The notes under the pieces were generated by a model. The model worked only from the letters and a program-made list of their open reading frames with translations, made no database searches and had not been told where the DNA came from. A stretch of DNA of 64,000 bases from positions 32,038 to 96,037 of the forward strand of contig JAFWOE010000006.1 in assembly GCA_017509985.1 (NCBI GenBank), given 5' to 3'. Made by a program: the position numbers and the translations under genes. Below, one piece after another: positions 35,186 through 44,203 of this stretch. The stretch comes from Lachnospiraceae bacterium. GTDB taxonomy: Bacteria; Bacillota; Clostridia; Lachnospirales; Lachnospiraceae. The stretch's first letter is position 1, and the number at the start of each line of letters is the position of its first letter.

Positions 35186-36712
35186 ATGATCAAACGAGGA
35201 TTGGACATCGAACTGAACGTACGCCCGGTCTATATCGGGCTGTACCATGAAGAATACTATGAGGGGCCCTGCCGCTTCGGAAGCGGTGATGCGCTGCAGC
35301 CGGGCTTTGACCAGATAATGAACCGCCAGCTTTCTGAGCAGTTTGCAGAGACTGTGAAAAACGCCATGCCGGAAAAGGTGAAGCTTCTGGAGCCCATCTT
35401 TGTGGAGCGTCCGGACAGCTGGATCACCGGAGAAAATCTCTATGAAACTCTGCTGGAAGGCAGTGCGGAAACTGATTTCTATATCGTCAATTCCGGTATC
35501 GGCCGCAGCGGGATCACGCTGGAGTTTGCCCAGCGGGTACGCAAGCCGCTGGCCATCGCGCCGGATCGCTGCTGCGAGGTGCCCATCATCAACGCCGCCC
35601 TGCGTGCCCGCGGCCTGGAGGTCTACGCCGCCCGCACCTGGAAGGAGCTGAAAAAGACCATCACGGCCCTGCGTCTGCGTAAAGTACTCAACAGCACACA
35701 GCTTCTTCTGGCTCCCCGCATGGATTCCCATGCTTCCATGAGCGCACCGGACACCTTCCTGAGCCTGGATCAGGTGACAGACAAGCTGGGGGTCCGCTTC
35801 CGCTACATCAACATCCATGAACTGCTGGATCAGATGCAGCCGCTTCCGGAGGGCGGAAACTACACCACACCCGGCCGAAAAACCAACAATATCACCGCCG
35901 AAGAGATCGCGGCACTGGAACCCATCGCGGACAGAATGCTGGCCGAGGCCCAGGAGGTTCATGTGGAGAAGAAATTCCTCATGAAGTCCCTCACGGCCTG
36001 CGCCACAGTGAAAAAACTCCTGGACGTATACGACTGCAGCGGCTTCACCATGCCCTGCCCGGACACCTGCTCCACCCGGCGCCTCAACGAGATGCAGTTC
36101 ACGCCCTGCATGATCCACTCCCTGCTCAATGAACAGGGCATACCTTCTGCCTGTGAATATGACATCAATGCCCTTCTGGCCATGGTAGTGCTGGAAGCAG
36201 TCTCCGGAAACGCAGCCTATATGGGCAACACCGACGTGGTGCCCTATGAGGACGGCGAGCTGGTTCTGATGGACGGCATGCGCGCCATGGTATTTCCGGA
36301 TATCGAGGACAAGACAAATCTCTATCACACATGGCATTCTGTCCACAGCCGGAAGCTTCACGGTATCGACAGAGAGAACAGTCCCTTCGGCCTGCAGCAT
36401 TTCGCAAGAGATCAGAAGTTCGGCGCCGTGATACGCTACGATTATAACCGTGACGCCGGTCAGGTACTCACCGCCTGCCGCTTCTCTCCTGATCTGAAGA
36501 AGCTGTTCGTCGGGCGCGGGGAGGTCGTCGGAGGCGGCGACTTCGACAAAGAAAACTGCAACAACTATCTGATCTACCGCGTAGCGGATCAGAAGAAGTA
36601 TTTTGACGCCCAGATGCAGGTAGGCACACATCTGCCTGTCGTCTACGGCGATTTCACAGAGGAACTCAGCATCCTCGGCGAGTGCCTCGGCATGGAAGTC
36701 CTGCGCGTCTGA
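35186..36712 (+). CDS. L-fucose isomerase-like protein (copy B)
   Basis: 508 residues, paralogue of copy A: nearly the same N-terminus (IKRGLDI-x-LNV, YYEGPCRF) and the signature LLNEQGIPSACEYDINALL with E324 and D326. The Cys cluster is C284, C291, C295, C308, C323, matching copy A except for one Cys. Start at 35186 after GAAGGAGG. Third-position G+C is visibly higher than in copy A and its neighbours, which suggests a different recent history. Same unknown function as copy A. Confidence 0.8.
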   Translation: MIKRGLDIELNVRPVYIGLYHEEYYEGPCRFGSGDALQPGFDQIMNRQLSEQFAETVKNAMPEKVKLLEPIFVERPDSWITGENLYETLLEGSAETDFYIVNSGIGRSGITLEFAQRVRKPLAIAPDRCCEVPIINAALRARGLEVYAARTWKELKKTITALRLRKVLNSTQLLLAPRMDSHASMSAPDTFLSLDQVTDKLGVRFRYINIHELLDQMQPLPEGGNYTTPGRKTNNITAEEIAALEPIADRMLAEAQEVHVEKKFLMKSLTACATVKKLLDVYDCSGFTMPCPDTCSTRRLNEMQFTPCMIHSLLNEQGIPSACEYDINALLAMVVLEAVSGNAAYMGNTDVVPYEDGELVLMDGMRAMVFPDIEDKTNLYHTWHSVHSRKLHGIDRENSPFGLQHFARDQKFGAVIRYDYNRDAGQVLTACRFSPDLKKLFVGRGEVVGGGDFDKENCNNYLIYRVADQKKYFDAQMQVGTHLPVVYGDFTEELSILGECLGMEVLRV

Positions 36713-36789
36713 GATGAGTGCCCGAAAAAGCCCTTCGCCCGTGAAGGGTGTCTTTCAAAATCTTTGTTTCCGGTTAAAAGGATTAAAAA

Positions 36790-36817
36790 GAAGCTCTGTA
36801 TTTACAGAGCTTCTTTC
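36790..36817 (-). terminator. Bidirectional terminator between copy B and tRNA-Thr
   Basis: An 11-base stem, GAAGCTCTGTA with TACAGAGCTTC, with a two-base loop. The minus strand ends in TTTTT (tRNA-Thr) and the plus strand in TTTC (fucose-isomerase-like operon). Confidence 0.85.
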
Positions 36818-36819
36818 TG

Positions 36820-36892
36820 AGCTGCCTAGCAGATTTGAACTGCCGACCTCATCCTTACCAAGGATGCGCGCTACCAGCTGCGCCAAGGCAGC
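36820..36892 (-). tRNA. tRNA-Thr (anticodon GGU)
   Basis: 73 bases on the minus strand. Acceptor GCTGCCT with AGGCAGC, D-arm GCGCAGCTGGTAGCGC, anticodon stem CATCC/GGATG with loop TTGGTAA, T-loop AGTTCAAATCT. CCA is not encoded. Confidence 0.96.
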
Positions 36893-36916
36893 ATCTGTGG
36901 TGTCCCACGAATCGTA

Positions 36917-36945
36917 ATTTTATCAAACCGTCCGGCGTTTGTCAA
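36917..36945 (-). promoter_or_regulatory. Promoter of tRNA-Thr
   Basis: A consensus TTGACA and TAAAAT, 17 bases apart, between the sigH stop and the tRNA. Confidence 0.75.
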
Positions 36946-36963
36946 CTGTGAAATACGGCTTCT

Positions 36964-37566
36964 CTAATTCTCTTCGATCCCCCTGATCTTCCCTTTGATC
37001 CTCTGCAGTGCATTGTCGATGGCTTTGTCGCTCTTATTCAGTTTCCGGCCGATCTCCTTATAGCTCAGCCCGTTCAGAAACAGGATCAGCACCTTGTTCT
37101 CCAGGGGACTCAGCTTTTCCCTGATCTGCCTTATCAGCCGGTCTTCATCTTCTTTTTCAATGATCATGCGTTCGGGACCGCTTACGTAAGGTGTTGAAGG
37201 TCCTGCATGCTCATCCGTGATCTCGGAAAGGGGAAGGGACTCATTCAGAATCGAATGTTTCTTCCGGTTCGCGGAAAGAACCGCCGAATACATCTGGTTG
37301 GTGATGCACTGGGAAGCGAACGTAAAGAAGGACGCCTCACGGCTCTCATCATAGGCACGGACCGCCTTGAACAGGCCCAGCATCCCCTCCTGAAGCAGGT
37401 CTTCGCTGTCGCCGCCTTCAATATAAAGAGCTCTTGCCTTACCTCTTACAAGAGCCTTATATTTATTGCACAGATATTCTTCGATTTCCGTTTCTCCGCC
37501 GCGAAGCCTTTTGATGAGTTCCTCATCGGTCTGCTCTTCGTAGGGAACCGATCCTTTTACCGTCAT
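36964..37566 (-). CDS. sigH: RNA polymerase sigma factor, SigH type
   Basis: 200 residues of the sigma-70 family, SigH/sigma-30 branch: region 2 with DSEDLLQEGMLGLFKAVRAYD and SFFTFASQCITNQM, region 4 with LNGLSYKEIGRKLNKSDKAIDNALQRIKGK. In Bacillus and Clostridia SigH drives early sporulation or transition-state genes. The order cysS-mrnC-rlmB-sigH is the classic Firmicute one. Starts in an ATGA overlap with rlmB. Confidence 0.92.
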   Translation of the reverse strand: MTVKGSVPYEEQTDEELIKRLRGGETEIEEYLCNKYKALVRGKARALYIEGGDSEDLLQEGMLGLFKAVRAYDESREASFFTFASQCITNQMYSAVLSANRKKHSILNESLPLSEITDEHAGPSTPYVSGPERMIIEKEDEDRLIRQIREKLSPLENKVLILFLNGLSYKEIGRKLNKSDKAIDNALQRIKGKIRGIEEN

Positions 37567-38324
37567 TTCATCATCCTTTGCCGGACTATTTCAAAAGCCA
37601 GAACCGCACAGGCCGCCGAAGCATTGAGGGAATCGATATGTCCCTTCATGGGAACGGATACACACATATCGCATTTTCCCCGGACCAGGCGGCTGACGCC
37701 GCTGCCTTCGTTCCCGATCACCAGGCCGATCGGGCCTGTCAGGTCTGTATCATACATGGTACCGCCGTCCATTGCCGCACAGGCGAACCAGAGGCCTTCT
37801 TTTTTGAGTTCTTCGATCGTCGACGCAATATTGGCCACCTTTGCCACAGGAACGTAATTCACGGCCCCTGCAGAGGCCTTGGCCGCAGCCGGCGTGATCC
37901 CCGCACTTCTTCTTTTTGGAATGATGACGCCGTGGGCGCCGCAAAGGTCGGCCGTCCGGATCATGCTTCCCAGATTGTGCGGATCTTCGATCTCGTCAAG
38001 AATAAATATAAAAGGAGCTTCGTTTTTATTCCGGGCGTTTTCCAGTATATCGGAAACCTCCGCGTACCTGTATGCGGCCACCTGGGCGATCACGCCCTGA
38101 TGCGCCCCGGTCTGGGACATGCGGTCCAGCTGCTCTTTTTTAACAAAGCTGATGACAGTCCCCTGCTTTCTCGCTTCTCTTACGATAGAAAGCACCGGGC
38201 CCTCCCTGCTTCCGTCCAGAATATACAGCTTGTCCACGGTCTTTCCCGCACGAAACGCTTCCAGTACCGGGTTCCGGCCTTCCAGAAGGCTGCTGTTTTC
38301 CTGCTTCAGATCTTCTTTTCTCAT
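37563..38324 (-). CDS. rlmB: 23S rRNA 2'-O-methyltransferase, TrmH/SpoU family
   Basis: 253 residues. N-terminal substrate-binding domain (LEGRNPVLEAFRAGKTVDKLY), then the SPOUT knot with LDEIEDPHNLGSMIRTADLCGA, GLVIGNEGSGVS and the final SLNASAACAVLAFE motif. Methylates a Gm in 23S rRNA, like RlmB. Overlaps mrnC and sigH by 4 bases each. Confidence 0.94.
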   Translation of the reverse strand: MRKEDLKQENSSLLEGRNPVLEAFRAGKTVDKLYILDGSREGPVLSIVREARKQGTVISFVKKEQLDRMSQTGAHQGVIAQVAAYRYAEVSDILENARNKNEAPFIFILDEIEDPHNLGSMIRTADLCGAHGVIIPKRRSAGITPAAAKASAGAVNYVPVAKVANIASTIEELKKEGLWFACAAMDGGTMYDTDLTGPIGLVIGNEGSGVSRLVRGKCDMCVSVPMKGHIDSLNASAACAVLAFEIVRQRMMK

Positions 38325-38737
38325 GCCTGTCTTTCTTCCGCTGCACAGATCGCTGCATCCAGGATCTCCGCCAGTCTTTTTTCGTCGCCTTTGAGATACA
38401 GATAGCCGATCAGCGCCTCAAAGCCGGTACCCTTTTCATGTTCGACGGGGTCGGCATTCTTTGATATGCTGTGGGGCTTCGCGTTTTCACCCCGTTTTAC
38501 GATCCGCGCTTCCTTCTCGTCCAGAAGAGGCGCGACCGCTTCCGACATAAAAGCCTGTGCGGACGAACTGACGTACTTCACTGCTGCCCTGTGATGCTTA
38601 TTCACCGGCATATTGCCGCGCTTCACCAGCAAAGTGCGTACATAAAGCTCAAAGACCGCGTCTCCGAGGTACGCCAGGTTCAGCGGCGAATACTGCGAAG
38701 CCTTTGCCTCATCTGCCGGATCTTCGTTAAAAAGCAT
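38321..38737 (-). CDS. mrnC: Mini-ribonuclease 3
   Basis: 138 residues from the ATG at 38737, which overlaps the cysS stop as TGATG; a GTG five codons upstream is an alternative. It is the RNase III catalytic domain alone, with LAYLGDAVFELYVR and EKGTGFEALIGYLYL as the two metal motifs. It matures 23S rRNA in Firmicutes. Standard neighbour of cysS and rlmB. Confidence 0.94.
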   Translation of the reverse strand: MLFNEDPADEAKASQYSPLNLAYLGDAVFELYVRTLLVKRGNMPVNKHHRAAVKYVSSSAQAFMSEAVAPLLDEKEARIVKRGENAKPHSISKNADPVEHEKGTGFEALIGYLYLKGDEKRLAEILDAAICAAEERQA

Positions 38738-40140
38738 CAGGCTCTCTTCCACTTTACGCCCTCTCTCGTATCTTCAAGAATGATACCCATACCGGCCAGT
38801 TTATCGCGGATCTCATCCGCAAGGGCAAAGTTTCTTTCCTTGCGGGCAGCCTGCCGCTGTGCGATCATCTCTTCGATCTCGGAATCCAGGATCTCCGCCT
38901 TCCGTTCCGTTTTGATCCCGAGAATGCCGCAGAGCTCCTCCAGTTCCTTCATAACCTTCTCAGCGAATTCTTTCGAACTGTCACCGTTTACCTCAACATT
39001 GGCGAATTTCACCAGTTTGAAGACCGCGGATACCGCGTCGGCCGTATTGATATCATCATCCATCGCGTTTTCAAACTCCGTCCGGAAGGAAGTCAGCTCC
39101 GCAAGCTTTGCTTTTTCCTCTTCCTTCATGTCTCCTTCCAGCTTCGCGAGAAGGTCCTTCAGCCGTTCTGCTGCCGTCAGGATCCTCTCCAGTGAGTTTG
39201 CGGAAGACTCCATGATCTCCCGGCTGAAGTTCAGCGGGCTTCTGTAATGCGCGGAAAGCGTAAAGAAGCGAAGGATCTGTCCGCTGTATTCATTGCAGAT
39301 ATCCCTTACCGTAAAGAAGTTTCCGAGGGACTTGCTCATCTTTTCGTTGTTGACGCGCAGGAACGCGTTGTGCAGCCAGTATCTTGCGAACGGAACACCG
39401 TTGCAGCATTCACTCTGAGCGATCTCGTTTTCATGATGCGGGAAGATCAGATCCTCTCCGCCTCCGTGGATATCGATCTCATCGCCCAGGTATTTGCCCG
39501 CCATGACGGAGCATTCGATATGCCAGCCGGGCCTGCCTTCGGACCAGGGGGACTCCCAGAAAGGCTCTCCTTCCTTTTTCGGTTTCCAGAGAACGAAATC
39601 CAGCGGATCTTCCTTCTGCTCTTCCCCGGTCACCTTGATGTCGCGGTTTCCGGAACGCAGGTCATCCAGGTTTTTATGTGAAAGCTTTCCGTATTCATCG
39701 AACCTGCGTGTGCGGAAGTAAACGGTTCCGTTCACATCGTAGGCATAGCCTTTATCGATCAGCGTGCTGATCATCCGGATCATTCCGTCGATCTCTTTGG
39801 TCGCCTGGGGATGCACCGTAGCCGGAAGGATGTTCATCTCTTCCATGTCCTTTTTGCATTCCGCGATATAACGCGTGGAGATCGTCTCCGCATCCACGCC
39901 CTCTTCGATCGCCGCATTGATGATCTTGTCGTCCACGTCGGTAAAATTCGAAACGTAATTGACCTCGTAGCCCTTATACTCCATATAGCGGCGGAGGGTG
40001 TCAAAAACGATCATCGGCCGGGCATTGCCGATGTGGATGAGGTTGTATACGGTCGGGCCGCAGACATACATGCGGACCTTTCCTTCTTCCAGCGGGATAA
40101 ACTCGTCTTTTGATTTGGTAAGTGTGTTGTAAAATTTCAT
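38737..40140 (-). CDS. cysS: Cysteinyl-tRNA synthetase
   Basis: 467 residues, class I synthetase. HIGN for HIGH in CGPTVYNLIHIGNARP with the zinc Cys, further zinc ligands in ECSVMAG and GGGEDLIFPHHENE, and KMSKSLGNF. The C-terminal tRNA-binding domain is present. Two bases from ispF, so cotranscribed. Confidence 0.97.
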   Translation of the reverse strand: MKFYNTLTKSKDEFIPLEEGKVRMYVCGPTVYNLIHIGNARPMIVFDTLRRYMEYKGYEVNYVSNFTDVDDKIINAAIEEGVDAETISTRYIAECKKDMEEMNILPATVHPQATKEIDGMIRMISTLIDKGYAYDVNGTVYFRTRRFDEYGKLSHKNLDDLRSGNRDIKVTGEEQKEDPLDFVLWKPKKEGEPFWESPWSEGRPGWHIECSVMAGKYLGDEIDIHGGGEDLIFPHHENEIAQSECCNGVPFARYWLHNAFLRVNNEKMSKSLGNFFTVRDICNEYSGQILRFFTLSAHYRSPLNFSREIMESSANSLERILTAAERLKDLLAKLEGDMKEEEKAKLAELTSFRTEFENAMDDDINTADAVSAVFKLVKFANVEVNGDSSKEFAEKVMKELEELCGILGIKTERKAEILDSEIEEMIAQRQAARKERNFALADEIRDKLAGMGIILEDTREGVKWKRA

Positions 40141-40142
40141 CT

Positions 40143-40625
40143 TTATTCTCCTGATATTTTTTCGATCAGGCAGACTGCCTGCGCGGCGATCCCCTGCATT
40201 TTTCCCGTAAAGCCGAGTCCTTCCTCGGTCGTCGCTTTTATATTGACATCGGATTGATCCATTTTCAGGACCGATGCGATATTCTCTGTCATCCGGTTTA
40301 TATACGGCCGGAACTTCGGCCTTTCGGCAATGATCACGGCATCGATATTGCCGGGCCGGTATCCTGCATCTTCGAGCATTTTTCCGACTTTTTCAAGCAG
40401 GATCATACTGGAGGCACCGAGGTATTCCGGATCGGAGTCCGGAAAGTGCAGCCCGATGTCGCCCAGGGCTGCTGCTCCAAGCAGCGCGTCCATGACCGCA
40501 TGGATAAGCACGTCCGCATCGGAATGTCCGAGCAGGCCGAGCTCAAAGGGTATTTCGACTCCGCCGATGATCAGTTTTCTCTCCGGCACCAGCCGGTGCA
40601 CGTCATAACCTGTACCGATCCTCAT
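40143..40625 (-). CDS. ispF: 2-C-methyl-D-erythritol 2,4-cyclodiphosphate synthase
   Basis: Fifth step of the MEP isoprenoid pathway. 160 residues starting at [11 protein letters not shown] (ATG at 40625, GGAG five bases upstream). Motifs: GYDVH metal site, [24 protein letters not shown], and [10 protein letters not shown]. IspD is not adjacent. Confidence 0.95.
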   Translation of the reverse strand: MRIGTGYDVHRLVPERKLIIGGVEIPFELGLLGHSDADVLIHAVMDALLGAAALGDIGLHFPDSDPEYLGASSMILLEKVGKMLEDAGYRPGNIDAVIIAERPKFRPYINRMTENIASVLKMDQSDVNIKATTEEGLGFTGKMQGIAAQAVCLIEKISGE

Positions 40626-40660
40626 GATCTCTCCGTTCATCCTTTTTGACAGTTACCGGA

Positions 40661-41464
40661 TCATTCCAGATACTTCTCCCTGAATTCCTCCCGCACGCCG
40701 TCATCGACTCCCAGTTCCGACGCAAGGAAGTTTTCAAAAGAACCGAATTCCTTCTCTGCCTCATTGTAAAGCGCGTCGACGAATTCTTTCCTCGCACTGA
40801 AGAACAGCATTACTTCTTTTTTCGGATAAGGTGCGCTGCCCCTGTAGGCTTTTTCAAATTCCCTGACAAGATATTCCACATCCGGCTGAAGGTACGTGTT
40901 GGAAAGCATGTATGATTCAATAATATCATCCCTGTCAATACCCAGGATTTCTTCCAGAAGAATGGCCGCAAATCCGGCCCGGTCCTTCCCGGCCGTGCAG
41001 TGCCATAAAACCGGCCCGTCCGCTGTCCGTACGATGTCCAGGAATTTCCGGTACTGGCCGGTGGTGAAGCGGTTTGAAACAAATCTGCGGTACATGCCGG
41101 ACATGTACCGGATCGCAAACGCCGGTTCGGTAATGACCCGGGACATCAGAAGATCCGTAAAGCCCTGCTGGGTCTTCCGATCCCGTTCGATGCCCAGAAC
41201 CGCTTCGTCTTCCGCCGGAAGATGAATGAATTCAACGCCGGGGATCACCGGATCCGGCTTCTCTTCCTTTTCGTTGTATGCCCGGAAATCAATGATCTTT
41301 GAAATGCCCAGGGTGCTGATCATTTCAATATCCTCTTCCGCGCCGACATAAAGAAACCCGCTGCGGTACAGGAGGCCGGATTTGACCGTCCTCCCGTCCT
41401 TTGTCCTTAAACCGCCGAGATCACGGGTATTCAGCATTCTTTTCAGTTTCAGACGTCTGTCCAT
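40661..41464 (-). CDS. Tyrosine-protein phosphatase (Y_phosphatase3 family)
   Basis: 267 residues. The P-loop HCTAGKDRAG carries the catalytic Cys and Arg; the N-terminal NTRDLGGLRTKDGRTVKSGLLYRSG block is the hallmark of this DSP-like family, which removes phosphate from tyrosine, from phosphoinositides, or from related substrates. It lies between tsaD and ispF. The target is unknown. Confidence 0.88.
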   Translation of the reverse strand: MDRRLKLKRMLNTRDLGGLRTKDGRTVKSGLLYRSGFLYVGAEEDIEMISTLGISKIIDFRAYNEKEEKPDPVIPGVEFIHLPAEDEAVLGIERDRKTQQGFTDLLMSRVITEPAFAIRYMSGMYRRFVSNRFTTGQYRKFLDIVRTADGPVLWHCTAGKDRAGFAAILLEEILGIDRDDIIESYMLSNTYLQPDVEYLVREFEKAYRGSAPYPKKEVMLFFSARKEFVDALYNEAEKEFGSFENFLASELGVDDGVREEFREKYLE

Positions 41465-41474
41465 GGAACCCTCT

Positions 41475-42494
41475 TTATCGTCCGTTCAGGCCCAGCCCCG
41501 GAACCGCGTTGAGATCCAGGCCGTGCCGGATTCCCTTATTATATTCATAATACCCTGCCGCCGCAATCATGGCACCGTTATCCGTACAAAGTCGAAGCGG
41601 AGGGATAAAAAGTTCGATATTCTTCCGCGCGCATTTTTCCGCAAAAGCGGCACGGATCGCCGAATTGGAGGCCACGCCTCCGGCCAGTGCCAGTTTTTTA
41701 ATCTTCCGGTCTTTTGCCGCGCGCATGGCATTTTCGAGAAGCACATCCACGACCGCCTGCTGGAAAGAGGCAGCCACATCCGGGACCGAGATCTCCTGAC
41801 CGGTCATTCTGCATTTGTTGATATAATTCAGAACAGCCGATTTCAGGCCGCTGAAGCTGAAATCATACGGCGCATCTTCAATATGCGCCCTCGGGAAGGC
41901 GATCGCCGAAGGATCTCCTTCTTTCGCGGCCCGGTCCACCTTCGGTCCCCCGGGATATCCGAGTCCGATCGCTCTGGCTACCTTGTCAAAGGCTTCGCCG
42001 GCTGCGTCGTCCCTTGTACGGCCGAGGATCTCAAATTCTCCGTAATCTTCCACGATCACAAGATGTGTGTGCCCGCCGGAAACGATCTCACAGAGAAACG
42101 GCGGCTCCAGGTCCGGGTATTCCAGATAGTTCGCCGCGACGTGGCCTTCGATATGGTTCACGCCTACCAGCGGCTTTTTTGCGGCATACGCAAGGGCTTT
42201 GGCTTCCGCGACGCCGACCAGCAGCGCTCCCACAAGGCCCGGGCCGTAAGTGACCGCTACCGCATCGATCTCTTCCAGGGTCACGTCTGCGTCGTCCAGC
42301 GCTTTCTGTATCACATAGTCGATCCGTTCGATATGCTTGCGGGATGCGATCTCCGGAACGACACCCCCGTACAGCGTATGGATATCGATCTGGGAGGAAA
42401 TCACGTCCGACAATATCATACGTCCGTTTTTTACAACGGACGCAGCAGTTTCATCGCACGAGCTTTCGATCCCGAGGATAAGTACATCCTTCAT
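41475..42494 (-). CDS. tsaD: tRNA N6-threonylcarbamoyladenosine transferase
   Basis: Final step of t6A37 synthesis with TsaB and TsaE. 339 residues. ASKA-fold motifs: [12 protein letters not shown], the metal His pair in [20 protein letters not shown], and [20 protein letters not shown] near the end. TsaB and TsaE are not in the window. Confidence 0.97.
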   Translation of the reverse strand: MKDVLILGIESSCDETAASVVKNGRMILSDVISSQIDIHTLYGGVVPEIASRKHIERIDYVIQKALDDADVTLEEIDAVAVTYGPGLVGALLVGVAEAKALAYAAKKPLVGVNHIEGHVAANYLEYPDLEPPFLCEIVSGGHTHLVIVEDYGEFEILGRTRDDAAGEAFDKVARAIGLGYPGGPKVDRAAKEGDPSAIAFPRAHIEDAPYDFSFSGLKSAVLNYINKCRMTGQEISVPDVAASFQQAVVDVLLENAMRAAKDRKIKKLALAGGVASNSAIRAAFAEKCARKNIELFIPPLRLCTDNGAMIAAAGYYEYNKGIRHGLDLNAVPGLGLNGR

Positions 42495-43420
42495 TCCTGC
42501 TTCGGTTCCTCTTCGTCTTCAAATTTCAGTTCCAGGCTCATTCCGTCTTTTCCCATAACGGTACCGGGGAAGATCTTTCTGAGCTCTTTTTCATACTGGC
42601 CCGGATGAATAATGGAGGGTGAATAATGCGTCAGCCACAGTTCCGGTACCCCGGCTTTCTTCGCGAGCTGCGCTGCCTCTGTCATCATCATATGCCTGTA
42701 GCCTTTTGCGTTGTCGATCTTGTCTGCTTCGCCGTACATTCCTTCACAGATAAACAGGTCGGATCCCTTCGCGTTTTCAAGAATGCTTTCCGTAGGCCGC
42801 GTATCCGTCGTATAAGTGACTTTAAGCCCTTTCCGGTCGGGTCCCATCACAAGATCCGGCGTAAACGTACGGCCTTCCTCCGTGATGATCTCGCCTTTCT
42901 GCAGACGGTTCCAGAACTTCAGCGGAATCTCCAGCTCTTTCGCCCGGTCGGCGTTGAAGCGTCCTTTCCTTGGGATCTCCAGAGAATAGCCGTAGCAGAT
43001 CATCCGGTGGTTTACCCGGAAAGCCGTCAGCTCCATCCCGGATACACAGATCTTTTCGAGCGGTTTCTCCAATTCCCTTAAAATGATATCAAAGGGCAGT
43101 TCCGGCGTGATCACCGAAAGACCACGGACTACCCTTTCCAGGCCTTTCGGCCCGATAAGCGTCAGCGGTTCGGTCCGTCCCGAATTGGCCATGGCAAGAA
43201 GAATACCCGGAAATCCGCTGATATGATCAGCGTGATAATGGGTAAAACATATAACGTCTATGGGTTTAAAGCTCCAGCCATGCTCGGCGATCGCGATCTG
43301 GGTTCCCTCGCCGCAGTCGATCAGCAGGCTGCTTCCGTTGAACCGGGCCATCATTGAAGTGAGCCACCTTCTCGGCAGGGGCATCATGCCGCCGGTTCCG
43401 AGCAAACATATATCAAGCAT
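42491..43420 (-). CDS. rnz: Ribonuclease Z
   Basis: 309 residues, metallo-beta-lactamase fold. Zinc motif [10 protein letters not shown], phosphodiesterase signature near [11 protein letters not shown], and the later TTDTRP and LTHYSPS ligands. It processes the tRNA 3' end, which fits the tRNAs here that lack an encoded CCA. Overlaps tsaD by 4 bases. Confidence 0.93.
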   Translation of the reverse strand: MLDICLLGTGGMMPLPRRWLTSMMARFNGSSLLIDCGEGTQIAIAEHGWSFKPIDVICFTHYHADHISGFPGILLAMANSGRTEPLTLIGPKGLERVVRGLSVITPELPFDIILRELEKPLEKICVSGMELTAFRVNHRMICYGYSLEIPRKGRFNADRAKELEIPLKFWNRLQKGEIITEEGRTFTPDLVMGPDRKGLKVTYTTDTRPTESILENAKGSDLFICEGMYGEADKIDNAKGYRHMMMTEAAQLAKKAGVPELWLTHYSPSIIHPGQYEKELRKIFPGTVMGKDGMSLELKFEDEEEPKQE

Positions 43421-43423
43421 TGA

Positions 43424-44191
43424 TCATAACCCCGTACTGTCGCGGTATTCCCTGACCCATTCCCGGACCAGAGTTTCCGGATCTTCTTTTATTTCCGGTC
43501 CTTCCACCGAGCGGACTGAGCGAAGGATCCGGTCTCTGTCCAGGTCATCCGCTCCGATGGACTCTGCCTCGGCGGTCAGAAGCGCTTCCCCGCCTTCCAT
43601 ATACGCTGCCGCAAGACAGGCTTCGGCCGTTTCCTCTCCGCCGATCAGTTCGTTGGCCCGCTCAAAGCAGCTTCTGGCTTTTGTAATACGGAAAAGCTTT
43701 GCGTTGGCACACCCGAGATTGTAATAGACACGTCCCCGGAACTCTTTCTGTTCGCTGGTCAGGGTCGTTTCCAGGATCTGTTCATAGATCGCCGCAGCCG
43801 TCTTATATTTGCGGTGCTTCAAAAGCATGTCCGCACGGCCCTTCTGGCGGGTCAGGTCATCCTGATCCCGGGCTTCGTCGATCTTCGCAAAAAGCTTGGT
43901 CAGTTCAACCGGAAGGAAGTAATTGCCGCTCTTCAAGATCACCTTCAGGCTCTCCTGCAGTTCATTCTCCGTTCCTCTCAGGCTTCGCAGGAGATCCGCT
44001 GTTCCTGCCATCCTGCATTCCCGGTCCAGCCAGTCGGCCAGTGACGGGTTCACGACGCTTTCATCCGCGAGCGGAAGGAAATTGGCGATAAAGAAGCAGA
44101 GCTCCTCGATCGAATATACGTTGAGCTGCAGACTGTCTATATGATACGGCATCTCCGCCGCGGGTCTGCTGCAGTAAAGATAATTTCCCAT
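43424..44191 (-). CDS. Helical repeat (TPR-like) protein of unknown function
   Basis: 255 residues, soluble and helical, with no signal peptide. A TPR-like pair of helices lies around residues 120-185 (KYKTAAAIYEQIL, RVYYNLGCANAKLFRITKARSCFERA). The N-terminus has an unusual MGNYLYCSRPAAEMPYHI. It follows the DUF5716-like gene by 12 bases and probably works with that protein and the large DUF5717-like one. Confidence 0.7.
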   Translation of the reverse strand: MGNYLYCSRPAAEMPYHIDSLQLNVYSIEELCFFIANFLPLADESVVNPSLADWLDRECRMAGTADLLRSLRGTENELQESLKVILKSGNYFLPVELTKLFAKIDEARDQDDLTRQKGRADMLLKHRKYKTAAAIYEQILETTLTSEQKEFRGRVYYNLGCANAKLFRITKARSCFERANELIGGEETAEACLAAAYMEGGEALLTAEAESIGADDLDRDRILRSVRSVEGPEIKEDPETLVREWVREYRDSTGL

Positions 44192-44203
44192 ATGGATCCT
44201 CGT

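Noticed and set aside
35144..36631. A 495-codon open frame on the minus strand
   Set aside because: It is the shadow of fucose-isomerase-like copy B; the plus frame has the ribosome site and family signature.
31489..36712. L-fucose utilisation operon
   Set aside because: No fucose kinase, aldolase, transporter or regulator is present; only the isomerase-like fold is shared.
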